This document shows positions 25,588 to 34,594 of a DNA stretch of 64,000 nt, piece after piece. Within the stretch, counting starts at the first letter, position 1. Each line of letters begins with the position of its first letter. The notes beneath the pieces were generated by a model that saw only the letters and a list, made by a program, of their open reading frames with translations, did no database searches and had not been told where the DNA came from. The position numbers and the translations under genes were made by a program. Source of the DNA: Larkinella punicea (GTDB lineage Bacteria > Bacteroidota > Bacteroidia > Cytophagales > Spirosomataceae); assembly GCF_003334855.1 (NCBI RefSeq), contig NZ_QOWE01000011.1, forward strand, positions 124,001 to 188,000, read 5' to 3'.

Positions 25588-26463
25588 TTATTTTTTAATG
25601 TAAGATTTGTACCAATCTTGTAAGAAAAGTCTTTTTTGCTTAGCTTTCATGTTACTGTTTAAAAGTAATATAATTACTTTTAAATAAGACAATAAATTAT
25701 TTCCTTTTGTAAAATGAGGGTGATTATATTTATTAGCAAGCATATTAAAAAAAGCTAAATGCTGCTTTTCATACTCAATATAATAATCTTTATTTTTTAA
25801 TGCCGATGAATGATTTTTAGTATGTACCCTATATGCTGACAATTTTTCTTGCAATGTTATTATATCCCCTTCAAAAGCCGCATATCTAGTTAAACGTATA
25901 TCTACACATATCATAGATAATGCGTCTTCTTTTAACGGTAAAATATTTTCTAAAAAAGATCTTCTAAAGCATTGACCACTTGTTTGGGTAAAGAAAAAGT
26001 CTAGCCTTTTTGTAAAATAAATTCCATTTAAAATATCGACCTCTGAAAAAAAAGGTCTTTTTTCGTAATTAAGCTTATTATCTTCTTCGTCAACCAATTC
26101 AAAGCGGTGTTGAACATAGATAGCTTTGGGGTTTTTGGTAAAAATATCTATTACTTTCTCAACTTTATTATCGAAAAACCAATCATCGCTATCCATTAAA
26201 AAAATTATTTCTCCCGTACTTTTTTTAAACGCTTCATTTACTGCATTAACTTGATTCCAACAATGTCCCTTACCATAATTAGGTCTTGCAATGATACTGA
26301 TGTCATTTGAATATTTTTTTATCCTTTCTAAGGATTGATCTTTAGAGCCATCGTCATATACAATTACTTCGATATTTTTATAAGTTTGATTTAACGCTGA
26401 AGCTATTGATTTTTCAATATAAGCTTCATAGTTATAATTATTAATTAGAATGGATGCTTTCAT
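25588..26463 (-). CDS. GT2 family glycosyltransferase
   Basis: 291 residues of GT-A fold. The N-terminal ILINNYNYEAYIEKSIASAL is typical, followed by VIVYDDGSKDQS (DDGS at about 36-39) and the metal-binding LMDSDDWF (about 90-97, DxD). The GDIITLQEKLSAYRVH segment in the second half is common in polysaccharide GT2 enzymes. The C-terminus is basic and probably membrane-associated. Donor and acceptor cannot be read. It belongs to the AT-rich core, 21 nt after the flippase gene. Confidence 0.9.
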   Translation of the reverse strand: MKASILINNYNYEAYIEKSIASALNQTYKNIEVIVYDDGSKDQSLERIKKYSNDISIIARPNYGKGHCWNQVNAVNEAFKKSTGEIIFLMDSDDWFFDNKVEKVIDIFTKNPKAIYVQHRFELVDEEDNKLNYEKRPFFSEVDILNGIYFTKRLDFFFTQTSGQCFRRSFLENILPLKEDALSMICVDIRLTRYAAFEGDIITLQEKLSAYRVHTKNHSSALKNKDYYIEYEKQHLAFFNMLANKYNHPHFTKGNNLLSYLKVIILLLNSNMKAKQKRLFLQDWYKSYIKK

Positions 26464-26483
26464 GAGAAGCTATTGCTTATTGC

Positions 26484-27935
26484 TTAAATTATGTAGTCAA
26501 TTGCAATGTAGAAAATGAACAATAATAAAGGAATAATAGTGACCCTTTTTTCAAAATTATAGAAACTAATTGCGAGACTATTCAATGAAAAAGATGCTGC
26601 ATACCATGCGTAAAAACCTAAATACCCGGCTATCATACCTATTGGTATTGCATATAATCCCATAGTGTTTATGAATATATAACTAATGAGGACAAATATT
26701 ATTCCAGAAACTCCATCAGCAATGTGCGATATGACGTGATTAGTGGTTAAATACAATTGCATATGCATTGCACCAAACCTGTGAATAAAATAGGCTACCG
26801 ACAAGAGAATCCAGAGATCGTTTGGTATGAATTCTATATTGCTATTTAGTAATGAAATGATCCATTTTGCACTAACACTAACTGTAATAACACCAATGAT
26901 AAAGACCAAATGTGATAAAAGCATTCCTCGTTGAGCTGTCTTTACTAGTTGTTGAATATTTCCCTGAACGCGCAACTTAGAATAGAGTGGGATTTTACTA
27001 TAGAATGGAGCCATGGAGATCTCTCTAAGTTGTGTTATAATACGTAATGCAAGTAAATAGGAAGCTACACTAGCACTGCTTCCAATCTGGGCATATAACA
27101 CACTACTGAGATTGTTTAAGCCATTTGACATAAAGCCAGATAAGCCACTCCGCCAGGCGACAGGCCATATCTTATTGAAAAGTTCCCGGTCGAATGAGTA
27201 ATCTATATTTATTCTCTTAAATTGGTTATTTTCAACAAATCTACTCAGATAGTAATTGCGTATGACCGATATGACAACCCAAAGTTGATTAATAAATACT
27301 AATAGTAGTAAGCTATCACTTATAAATAGTGCAATGATACTCGATCCAATTGAAGCTGTTGAGGTTACTGCTTCCCAGCGCCTTACAAGCGCAATTTTAT
27401 TCAAACCTTCCAGATAGTTTGAATAAATAGATCCATAAAATTTATAGGCAGAAGCAATAATTATAATACCCCATGATATCCAGGCTGCTTGTGAGTTTTG
27501 TACGAAAGATATTGGACGAACCATCGACCAGCTACCTAAAGTGCCCATAGCTAAAATGACTAAAATAGTTAGCCATCCATAAATATAAGTCATATTGGCA
27601 TATATTTTACCAATTAAACTCCAGTTTGGATCGGCTGACGTTTTATTTACTTTAGTAGATACTACTGCGGTTATTTCTTCTATTCCCCCCATTGCATAGG
27701 AAATTAACCGAATAAACGTATTTCTAAAGCCAAGATCTAATAAGCCCTGCAACGATATAATTGTAGAAAATAGATACCATAAGGCGATTTCTCCATCATG
27801 AAAACGTTTCAAAATCAAAGGAAGAATAACAAACAAACTAAGGGCGCGCGTGGCATAACTCATCCAAGAGGTTATCGTGGGCGAATTCCAAAGCTTGTCT
27901 ATTATTTTTCTGGTTTCCATGAATTTATTCTCCAA
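26484..27935 (-). CDS. Wzx-like polysaccharide flippase
   Basis: 483 residues with about twelve to fourteen membrane helices and no soluble domain. The first helices (FVILPLILKRF, ALWYLFSTIISLQGLLDLGF, in part) match the oligosaccharide flippase/MATE-like superfamily. It would move lipid-linked repeat units across the inner membrane for the polymerase at 23.4-24.8 kb. ATG 27935 is used; an internal ATG five codons later is possible. It is the first gene of the AT-rich core; base composition changes sharply just upstream of it, near 27,960. Confidence 0.85.
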   Translation of the reverse strand: MENKFMETRKIIDKLWNSPTITSWMSYATRALSLFVILPLILKRFHDGEIALWYLFSTIISLQGLLDLGFRNTFIRLISYAMGGIEEITAVVSTKVNKTSADPNWSLIGKIYANMTYIYGWLTILVILAMGTLGSWSMVRPISFVQNSQAAWISWGIIIIASAYKFYGSIYSNYLEGLNKIALVRRWEAVTSTASIGSSIIALFISDSLLLLVFINQLWVVISVIRNYYLSRFVENNQFKRINIDYSFDRELFNKIWPVAWRSGLSGFMSNGLNNLSSVLYAQIGSSASVASYLLALRIITQLREISMAPFYSKIPLYSKLRVQGNIQQLVKTAQRGMLLSHLVFIIGVITVSVSAKWIISLLNSNIEFIPNDLWILLSVAYFIHRFGAMHMQLYLTTNHVISHIADGVSGIIFVLISYIFINTMGLYAIPIGMIAGYLGFYAWYAASFSLNSLAISFYNFEKRVTIIPLLLFIFYIAIDYII

Positions 27936-28021
27936 ATAAAATTCTAGTAGTTAGTTAAGTAGGGGCGAAGTATACCCTCCGCCCAACTTGATTTATCTGC
28001 TGAAATAGATATACCTTTCTC

Positions 28022-28750
28022 TTACAAATCCTTCAACACCGAACTAATTCCCCCATCCAGCGACAAATTCGCTCCGTGAATAAAACCGGAGTTCTCCGAT
28101 GCCAGGAACAACGCCATCGTGGCGACGTCCTGCGGGCGGCCGATGCGTTGCACCGGGTGAATCTTGCGAAGTTCATCCAGGGCACCCTGATTTCCGTCGA
28201 ATCCAGCCAGCAGCATGTCCGTCTCGATGGCTGCGGGGCTAATGGCGTTTACCCGAACCCGGCCTTCCAAATCGACGGCTAAGGCTCTGGTCAGGCCAAT
28301 GAGGGCACTTTTCGAGGTGGCGTAACTGATAAACCGGCGTTTGGTCAGTTGCTGGTGAATGCTGCCAATGTTGATGATGCTGCCGTGTACGTCTTCCAAT
28401 TGCTCCAGAAAGTGCTGACTGAGCAGCAGTGGCCCCGTCAGGTTGACGGTCATGGTATGATTCCAGTCGTCCAGCTTTAATTCATCCAGGCTACCGAGCA
28501 TTTGCACGGCGGCATTATTGATCAGGACGTGAAGCTCCGGGATCAACACATTGAACGTGTGTTTCCACTCGTTCCGGTAGTCTTCATTCGTGCTGAACGC
28601 ATGGAGATCGAACTGGATCAGACGGTCGGCCTGGTGATGCTCCGATTCCTGAATGTCCAGCCCGTATACGTAGTAACCGGCTTCGCGAAAGGCGATGGCC
28701 AGCGCACTGCCAATTCCGCCTAAAACCCCCGTAATCAGTATTTTCTTCAT
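28022..28750 (-). CDS. SDR family oxidoreductase
   Basis: 242 residues of classical short-chain dehydrogenase. The NAD(P)-binding ITGVLGGIGSA (5-15) is followed by LINNAA, the catalytic Ser in INIGSIH and YATSKSALIG (Tyr and Lys, about 143-147), and the C-terminal GANLSLDGG. It is separated by 4 nt from the dehydrogenase gene before it. With that gene and the cytidylyltransferase it forms a three-gene set that probably makes one activated sugar acid. The substrate is unknown. GC content is again that of the host chromosome. Confidence 0.9.
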   Translation of the reverse strand: MKKILITGVLGGIGSALAIAFREAGYYVYGLDIQESEHHQADRLIQFDLHAFSTNEDYRNEWKHTFNVLIPELHVLINNAAVQMLGSLDELKLDDWNHTMTVNLTGPLLLSQHFLEQLEDVHGSIINIGSIHQQLTKRRFISYATSKSALIGLTRALAVDLEGRVRVNAISPAAIETDMLLAGFDGNQGALDELRKIHPVQRIGRPQDVATMALFLASENSGFIHGANLSLDGGISSVLKDL

Positions 28751-28754
28751 GGCT

Positions 28755-29699
28755 TTACGCGGTTACACCAATTTCCAGAAACTCGAACATCGAACGAATC
28801 GCCTGGTGGCTGGCGCGCCGAACACCCTGAATGGTATTGGAACCGTTGTGCGTTCCGAAAATGCAACGGTCAAAATTCCGCAGCTCCGAATCCATCGGCA
28901 GCGGTTCCGTTTCAAACACATCCAGACCAGCCGAGTGAACTTTGCCACTCTTGAGACCTTCCAGCAAAGCGGCTTCGTCGACGATCGGACCTCTGGATAC
29001 GTTCACAATCCGAACGCCGTCTTTCATCCGTTGAATCGATTCGGCATTGATCAGGTGTTTCGTTGCGGGCGTTAGGGCGCAGGTCGAAACCACAAAATCG
29101 GCGGTTTCCAGTTCTTCGGGGAAGTTCAGAAAGCGGTAGGCTTCTTCGTCTTCTTCCGTCCGTTTGGCAAAGGGGTCATACACATTGATGTGCATATCGA
29201 ATGCTTTCAGGAACCGGGCGGTTGCTTTCCCGATGTCGCCAAAGCCGATCAGGGCCACAGTATGGCCTGCCAGTGACATACCCGCCGGTTTTACCCAGTT
29301 TCCCGCCCGTACTTCGCGGTCGATGTAGTAGGTTTGCCGGGCAAGTCCCAGAACGTAGGACACCGCGATGGTGGCCACTTCGGCACCGAACATCATCGGG
29401 GTGTTGACGATGGGAATTCCCAATTCCTTGCAGGCTTTGAAGTCGACGTTATCGACGCCAATTCCCCATTTTACCGCGGCTTTCAACTTCCCGGCTTTTC
29501 CGGCGCGAAAGATGCGTTCGGTGGCCTGGTCATCGCCGATGATCCAGCCGTCGACTGTCGGAACGAGTTCGAGTAGTTCTTCTTCCGATAAAATCTGAAC
29601 GACTTTCGGAGCAACGACTTCAATGCCCGCTTCTTCAAAAATGGGGAGAAATTCGGCAAGTTGCCCAAGCATGGGAGGGCAGGTAATCAACACTTTCAT
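28755..29699 (-). CDS. D-isomer-specific 2-hydroxyacid dehydrogenase
   Basis: 314 residues with the phosphoglycerate-dehydrogenase layout: a catalytic domain (VKWGIGVDNVDFKAC), the NAD-binding GFGDIGKATA (about 151-160), NVSRGPIVDE with the catalytic Arg, a Glu in VFETEPLP and the GTHNGS His. It has no ACT domain, so it is not a regulated SerA. It overlaps the cytidylyltransferase gene by 4 nt (ATGA), so the two are coupled. A role in oxidising or reducing a sugar-acid precursor is inferred from this neighbour. Confidence 0.88.
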   Translation of the reverse strand: MKVLITCPPMLGQLAEFLPIFEEAGIEVVAPKVVQILSEEELLELVPTVDGWIIGDDQATERIFRAGKAGKLKAAVKWGIGVDNVDFKACKELGIPIVNTPMMFGAEVATIAVSYVLGLARQTYYIDREVRAGNWVKPAGMSLAGHTVALIGFGDIGKATARFLKAFDMHINVYDPFAKRTEEDEEAYRFLNFPEELETADFVVSTCALTPATKHLINAESIQRMKDGVRIVNVSRGPIVDEAALLEGLKSGKVHSAGLDVFETEPLPMDSELRNFDRCIFGTHNGSNTIQGVRRASHQAIRSMFEFLEIGVTA

Positions 29700-30379
29700 A
29701 GGGCCAGTTCAGGATAAAGTTCGGTAAACAGAAATTCGGCTACTTTAAAGTTCAGTTCGACGTCGATGTCCTGCGCTTCAATGTCAGCAATCTCGTACAT
29801 GAAGGGGCGGTCACCGATGCGGTTATGCTTTTGAATCAGCGTTTCTTTTTTGAAGAGGTACATGCAGGAGTTTTCCATGTAAATTGGCGGAAGGTCCTGC
29901 GTCCGGAGCAGAATGGCCGGATTATGATTAACAGCTCTTGCCAGGGCATCCCACAGCCGAACCTGGAGCCGGGTAACGCCGAACAATGTATCGTAAATCG
30001 GGTAGTTTTTCAGAAATTGCTGAATGCCTTTCTCAACGGTTTCGGCCGACAGCAATGGATTGGTGCTGTGGGTTTGCAGGTAAAAATCGGCCGGAATCTG
30101 GTTGCAGGTGTTCAGCAGAACGTTGTTCATCGGAATGGCTCCGTCGCGCAGGTGTTCGGGGCGCTCCAGAACGGTGACGGTCGGATAGAATTCTTCGACC
30201 TGTTCGATAACCGTCGGACTGTCGGTGTCGATGACAACCTGCGTAATCGATGGGCATTCCAGCAGCGTGTCTACGATGCGGTGAAACAACGGCTTACCGG
30301 CAAAATCCCGGTAGTTTTTGCCCGGAACGCGCTCGCTGGAGTGGCGCATCGGAACGATAGCAGCAACAGAGTATTTCAT
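29696..30379 (-). CDS. CMP-sugar synthetase, acylneuraminate cytidylyltransferase family
   Basis: 227 residues. The N-terminal IVPMRHSSERVPGKN is the CTP-binding motif of the NeuA/KdsB superfamily, and FYLQTHSTNPLL with the late EIADIEAQDIDVE supply the metal-binding acids. Such enzymes couple CTP to a 3-deoxy-ulosonic acid such as sialic, legionaminic or pseudaminic acid, or Kdo. No neuB, neuC or pseudaminic pathway gene is in the window, so the sugar is not identified. It begins the three-gene set with the two dehydrogenases and carries a variant of the start motif. Confidence 0.86.
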   Translation of the reverse strand: MKYSVAAIVPMRHSSERVPGKNYRDFAGKPLFHRIVDTLLECPSITQVVIDTDSPTVIEQVEEFYPTVTVLERPEHLRDGAIPMNNVLLNTCNQIPADFYLQTHSTNPLLSAETVEKGIQQFLKNYPIYDTLFGVTRLQVRLWDALARAVNHNPAILLRTQDLPPIYMENSCMYLFKKETLIQKHNRIGDRPFMYEIADIEAQDIDVELNFKVAEFLFTELYPELAL

Positions 30380-30414
30380 ATAGTTAACGTTAAGTATTTT
30401 GTAAGATGACCTGG

Positions 30415-31359
30415 TTATTCGTAAGCAATTTGTTTCATGACCAGTGGTTCCGGATTCCCGGCTTTTTCACGCCGGAAGACTTCATTCGGGTAGTAGAACC
30501 GTTCTCGCAGGGTTCGGTCGAGCGTACCGACGAAACGGTATCCCTGATACGTTCCCCAAAATTGCAGGACGCGGAAAACCGGAATCTCCGTAATGTGTTG
30601 CCAGAAGACTCGTTCCTGCGCAGCAGTTACATAGTCGCTGATAAGGTTTGACACGGACAGGTAGGCAAAATCCCAGAAGCCAAATTGTGCCATTGGTTTC
30701 AGCCGTTTGAACGCAATGGCTTCCCGATAATACCGGTTGAAAATCTTCCGGGGTGTTTCTTCGTGGACGTGGACAATGGTGGCATCGGCATCGTAGGCAA
30801 TCCGGTAACCCCGTTGTAAAATTTCGCTGGCCCAGTGCAAATCTTCCAGTCCAGTCAGGGTTTCGTCATAGGGTAGTTCTTCCCAGAGCGAACGGCGAAT
30901 GGCGGTATTGGCATTGTTGCAGAATGGGATCTGCTGGTTGTAGTTGGAAACCGCCGGGAACCACTTGGCAAACAATTGTTGCTCCGAATATTTGCTGAGT
31001 TGATTCCCAATCTGCCGCCCGTAGGTTAGAGCCACTTTCTGGTCCTGAAACGGCTTGAGCATCTGATCGATCCAGTTGGTATAAACCGGGTAGACGTGCG
31101 CACTGGCAAACAACAAAATATCTCCCGAAGCGTGCTGGCAGCCAATGTTAAGCGCCCGTCCGAATGAAAATTCCTCCGGGCGAATCCGTACAATTTTGGC
31201 CCCGTAGCTTTCGGCAATCCGTACAGTTTGATCTTTGGAGCCCGAATCGACCAGAATTACTTCCAGATCAGCAACGGTTTCCTGGTGTCGTATTCCATTC
31301 AACAACTTACCAATATGGGCTTCTTCGTTGAAGGCGCGTATGATGATACTACAAGTCAT
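30415..31359 (-). CDS. GT2 family glycosyltransferase, rhamnosyltransferase-like
   Basis: 314 residues. The GT-A start TCSIIIRAFNEEAHIGKLL leads to ILVDSGSKDQT (about 35-45), and the sequence continues through FSFGRALNIGCQHASGD, SAHVYP in the place of the DxD motif, and the late GLEDLHWA. The SAHV variant is often seen in rhamnosyltransferase-like GT2 proteins, so a strict DxD is not expected. It extends with a helical C-terminus (PMAQFGFWDFAYLS). It lies between the priming transferase and the CMP-sugar synthetase gene. Confidence 0.87.
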   Translation of the reverse strand: MTCSIIIRAFNEEAHIGKLLNGIRHQETVADLEVILVDSGSKDQTVRIAESYGAKIVRIRPEEFSFGRALNIGCQHASGDILLFASAHVYPVYTNWIDQMLKPFQDQKVALTYGRQIGNQLSKYSEQQLFAKWFPAVSNYNQQIPFCNNANTAIRRSLWEELPYDETLTGLEDLHWASEILQRGYRIAYDADATIVHVHEETPRKIFNRYYREAIAFKRLKPMAQFGFWDFAYLSVSNLISDYVTAAQERVFWQHITEIPVFRVLQFWGTYQGYRFVGTLDRTLRERFYYPNEVFRREKAGNPEPLVMKQIAYE

Positions 31360-31400
31360 AGGATTCTATTTCTTACAGATTCTACTGGGTGCATCTATCG

Positions 31401-32057
31401 TTACCATGCATTTTTATCCCCTCTGACCATTCTTTCCACCGTCCACCAGCAAATCTTCACATCTAGGGGGAGTGAGGTATATTTGGTGTACCAGATGTCA
31501 TAGCGAACCCGGTGGCGCATCTGGTTTAACTCCGAGGTTTCACCCCGCAGTCCTTTCGACTGGGCCAGGCCCGTTATTCCCGGTTTTACCGCGAACCGGT
31601 ATTTATACTCCGGAATTAAAGGCATATACTGAACATCCAGAGGGATGGGGTGGGGTCTGGGACCAACCACACTCATGTGGCCTGCCAGGACGTTGAGAAC
31701 CTGGGGCAATTCGTCCAGATTGGTTTTACGCAGAACCCGGCCGATCCGGGTAATTCGCATATCATTATGAGTAGCCTGCTTGAACGATGCATTTTTTTGG
31801 TACTTCATCGTCCGGAACTTCAGACACGGAAAGGGGCGGCCGTTTCGTCCCGAGCGCAACTGGACGAACAGGACAGGCCCCCGCGATTCCAGCCTGATCA
31901 GCAACCCAATGAGAGGGATAAACCAGGATAGAATGAATACGGCAACCAGAAGGGAGACGGTGATGTCGAAGGCCCGCTTGGCTACCGGCTGTGGCTTTCC
32001 CGCAGCCGTCTCACTGACGACATAGTACGAGGAGTCGGGTTGTAACAGGTTAATCAT
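31401..32057 (-). CDS. Priming sugar-phosphate transferase, WcaJ/PglC type
   Basis: 218 residues. KRAFDITVSLLVAVF is the single membrane helix (about 27-45), followed by RSGRNGRPFPCLKFRTM, then NLDELPQVLNVL, MSVVGPRPHP and the KPGITGLAQ segment: the full bacterial sugar transferase (polyprenyl phosphate phosphoglycosyl transferase) set. It loads the first sugar-phosphate on undecaprenyl phosphate. The short form without extra N-terminal helices is PglC/WbaP-C-like. A close variant of the start motif (ACTCAAC, 4 nt, AACGTTATG) precedes it. Confidence 0.92.
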   Translation of the reverse strand: MINLLQPDSSYYVVSETAAGKPQPVAKRAFDITVSLLVAVFILSWFIPLIGLLIRLESRGPVLFVQLRSGRNGRPFPCLKFRTMKYQKNASFKQATHNDMRITRIGRVLRKTNLDELPQVLNVLAGHMSVVGPRPHPIPLDVQYMPLIPEYKYRFAVKPGITGLAQSKGLRGETSELNQMRHRVRYDIWYTKYTSLPLDVKICWWTVERMVRGDKNAW

Positions 32058-32158
32058 AACGTTCCAGGTTGAGTAAATACGAATTACTGGGCAATGTCCT
32101 ACCAGCCGAGGCTTTATCCCGGCCGGTAAACCATTAAAATCGTAGTAGGCTGAAGAAC

Positions 32159-34516
32159 TTAAGCAGATTTGCCCGGCAACAAACGTTTCAGAAAGGATTT
32201 TTTGGTATCAGTATCCTGTTCGTAATAACCACCTGCTCCGTAGCCATAACCATAGCCGTAGCCATAACCATAGCCGTAGCCAGTTCCTTCGTTGATTGAA
32301 TTCAGAATCAGGCTCAACTTGCGGAAGCGTTGTTCTTTGTACATAACATCCACCATTTTCATGTGCTGCTTGGGCGTTACATCATGACGAACGACATACA
32401 TGGTGGCATCGGTTTTGTCGGCCAGAATCTGCGCATCCGTAACCAGACCAATCGGGGGCGAATCCACGATAATATACTGGAAACGCTCGCGAAGCTGATG
32501 GAACAAATCATCCACTTTGTCACTCACCAGCAACTCAGCCGGGTTGGGCGGAATAGGGCCGCTGGTCAGGATGAAGTAGTTTGCCATGCCCGGAACGGGT
32601 TGCAGAATTTCATCCAGGGTTACCTGACCCACCAGGAAGTTACTAATCCCGACGGTGTTGGGCATGTCCAGCATGGAGTGCAGTTTCGGACGGCGTAAGT
32701 CCATTTCCAGAATAACCGTCGGTCGGTCGATGAGGGCCAGACTGGCCCCGAGGTTCAGCGAGATAAATGATTTTCCTTCCCCGCTGATGCTGGACGTAAA
32801 CAGGATGGCGAGGCTCTCGTTGTTGGATCGCAGGAATTGCAGATTGGTTCGCAAAGCCCGGATTTGCTCGGCCACGATCGACCGGCTATTGTTGGTAACC
32901 ACCAGCGGGAATTTATGCTTGGCATAGGAGATCTCACCCACAATCGGCGTACTCGTCAGTTCTTCGATGTCCGTACGCTTGCCAATTCGGTTGTTCAGCA
33001 TGTCACGGGTGGCAAAGGCACCAACCGGGATTAATAAACCTAATGCTCCGAATAGCAGAAAGACAAGCGGTTTTTTGGGCTTGATAGGCTTGCTGCCACT
33101 TCGGGCGATGTCGATGGTCCGGCTATCGGCAATGGCCGATGCATAGGACAGTGCGGTTTCTTCGCGTTTGGCCAGCAAATAGGTATACAGGTTGTTTTTG
33201 ATGGCCTGTTGGCGGGTGATATCGAGCAGTGCCCGTTCTTTGCGCGGCACCGACCGAATCATGGATTCAAACTTGCGATTGTGAGCCATCAACTTCTGGC
33301 GGGTGCCCGTCATGATGTTCTTCATCGTCTGAATGTTATCGGTGATGTTCGACTTGGTTGCCCGGATTTGCTCGTCCAGCGAACTCAAAAGAGGGTTGTT
33401 TTCCGAAGTAGTCTTCACCAAATTGTCACGTTTTAATTCCAATTCGGAAATCTTGGCAATCAGTCCCATCAGGGTTGGGTCATTCAATCCCAATGTCGAT
33501 GGAGCAGAACCGCGCTCACCTGTTTTACTGCGCACAAAACGTTCCACATCTTCCAGCGCACCCAACTGGATGTTGACCTGACTCAACTGGGCATCGTTCT
33601 GTTGTACGTTTTGCAGAAAAATCTGCGACTCGGTGCTGATATCGGTGATGCCTTCCGCTGATTTATAACTTTCAACATCCCGTTCCACTGTTGCCAGTTC
33701 ACCGGAGATGAGTTTTAGCCTTTCTTCAATGAAATCCAGCGTGTTAGCCGCTACCAGGTTTTTATCTTTCAGGGCGGCATCATTGTATTCTTCAACAATT
33801 TTGTCGAGGATATTACGCCCTTTTTCCGGAACGGCTGTTTCAAGGCTCAGGAGCAGAACCGTTGATTGCTTGCTGGTGGCTTCCACTTTCAGGTCTTCCA
33901 CAAAGTTCTGAATGACTTCCTGTTTGGGAGCGACATGAACGATGACGGGTATTGTGTCTGATATGGAAGCGGTTTTCGGGAAAATCCGAATCCGACCAAA
34001 TTCCGTGTTCAGGCTTTGATTGACCGGGTATTTCTTTTCACCGATTTTCACTGTAGAAGGATTTACAAATTCAACCGTGAAGCTTTCTTCATAGATCAGA
34101 GGGGTTGGCCGCTCGACCACCAGGCGGAATGGAGAGTCTTTATAAATTTCCCGCTCGCCAACCGGCGTATCGTGGAAATAGGAGACATCCAACGCCAGCG
34201 CGTCGTTCACCTTCTCCATGATCGTGTAAGACTTCAGAATTTCGATTTCGTTCTCCACCACTTTTGAATCTGTGAAAAGATCCATCTCTTTCATGATGTT
34301 GTCGGCCGAAATCCCTTTCTTCTCGTCCTTGATCAAAATGCTGCTTTGTACCTTGTAGATCGGAACCTGATACTGCAGGTACGCATACCCGATGGCCAGC
34401 GCGACGACGAGCGAGAGCAAAAACCATTTCCAGTTTTTCAGATACCGGAAGATGATCAGCCGAAGGTCAGGTTCTTTTTCCTCCTGCTGGTGGTAAACAT
34501 ACGGAGTTGTGATCAT
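32159..34516 (-). CDS. wzc: Wzc-like polysaccharide co-polymerase and tyrosine autokinase
   Basis: 785 residues. Two membrane helices (about 33-51 and 492-512) flank a large periplasmic Wzz-type coiled domain with a GNVR-like region. The BY-kinase follows, with Walker A SSISGEGKSFISLN, Walker A' ILEMDLRRPKLH and Walker B IIVDSPPIG. The C-terminus has an unusual run of eight or so Tyr-Gly pairs before GAGGYY and KSFLKRLLPG; these are probably the phosphorylated tyrosines. It works with Wza, and the YwqE-like enzyme at 15.8 kb is the likely phosphatase. A second copy lies at 52.9 kb. The start motif ACTCAACAACGTTATG precedes it. Confidence 0.93.
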   Translation of the reverse strand: MITTPYVYHQQEEKEPDLRLIIFRYLKNWKWFLLSLVVALAIGYAYLQYQVPIYKVQSSILIKDEKKGISADNIMKEMDLFTDSKVVENEIEILKSYTIMEKVNDALALDVSYFHDTPVGEREIYKDSPFRLVVERPTPLIYEESFTVEFVNPSTVKIGEKKYPVNQSLNTEFGRIRIFPKTASISDTIPVIVHVAPKQEVIQNFVEDLKVEATSKQSTVLLLSLETAVPEKGRNILDKIVEEYNDAALKDKNLVAANTLDFIEERLKLISGELATVERDVESYKSAEGITDISTESQIFLQNVQQNDAQLSQVNIQLGALEDVERFVRSKTGERGSAPSTLGLNDPTLMGLIAKISELELKRDNLVKTTSENNPLLSSLDEQIRATKSNITDNIQTMKNIMTGTRQKLMAHNRKFESMIRSVPRKERALLDITRQQAIKNNLYTYLLAKREETALSYASAIADSRTIDIARSGSKPIKPKKPLVFLLFGALGLLIPVGAFATRDMLNNRIGKRTDIEELTSTPIVGEISYAKHKFPLVVTNNSRSIVAEQIRALRTNLQFLRSNNESLAILFTSSISGEGKSFISLNLGASLALIDRPTVILEMDLRRPKLHSMLDMPNTVGISNFLVGQVTLDEILQPVPGMANYFILTSGPIPPNPAELLVSDKVDDLFHQLRERFQYIIVDSPPIGLVTDAQILADKTDATMYVVRHDVTPKQHMKMVDVMYKEQRFRKLSLILNSINEGTGYGYGYGYGYGYGYGAGGYYEQDTDTKKSFLKRLLPGKSA
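32239..32283 (-). repeat. Hexamer-like tract coding for Tyr-Gly pairs
   Basis: Within the wzc end, GGCTAC/GGTTAT/GGCTATG units alternate about seven times. Such short repeats can slip during replication by 6 nt, which would change the number of Tyr-Gly pairs and keep the frame. Confidence 0.7.
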
Positions 34517-34594
34517 AACGTTGTTGAGTAATTAGGTATTATCGTTTGGCAGTTGACCCAAATCGGGCCGGCTGCTCTGGGTATGCGTTACTTT

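Noticed and set aside
29696-30379. A sialic acid locus as the full explanation
   Set aside because: No neuB, neuC or sialyltransferase of known family is in the window; only the cytidylyltransferase fits.
32239-32283. Promoter repeats or a non-coding repeat locus
   Set aside because: The tract is inside the wzc frame and reads as Tyr-Gly pairs.
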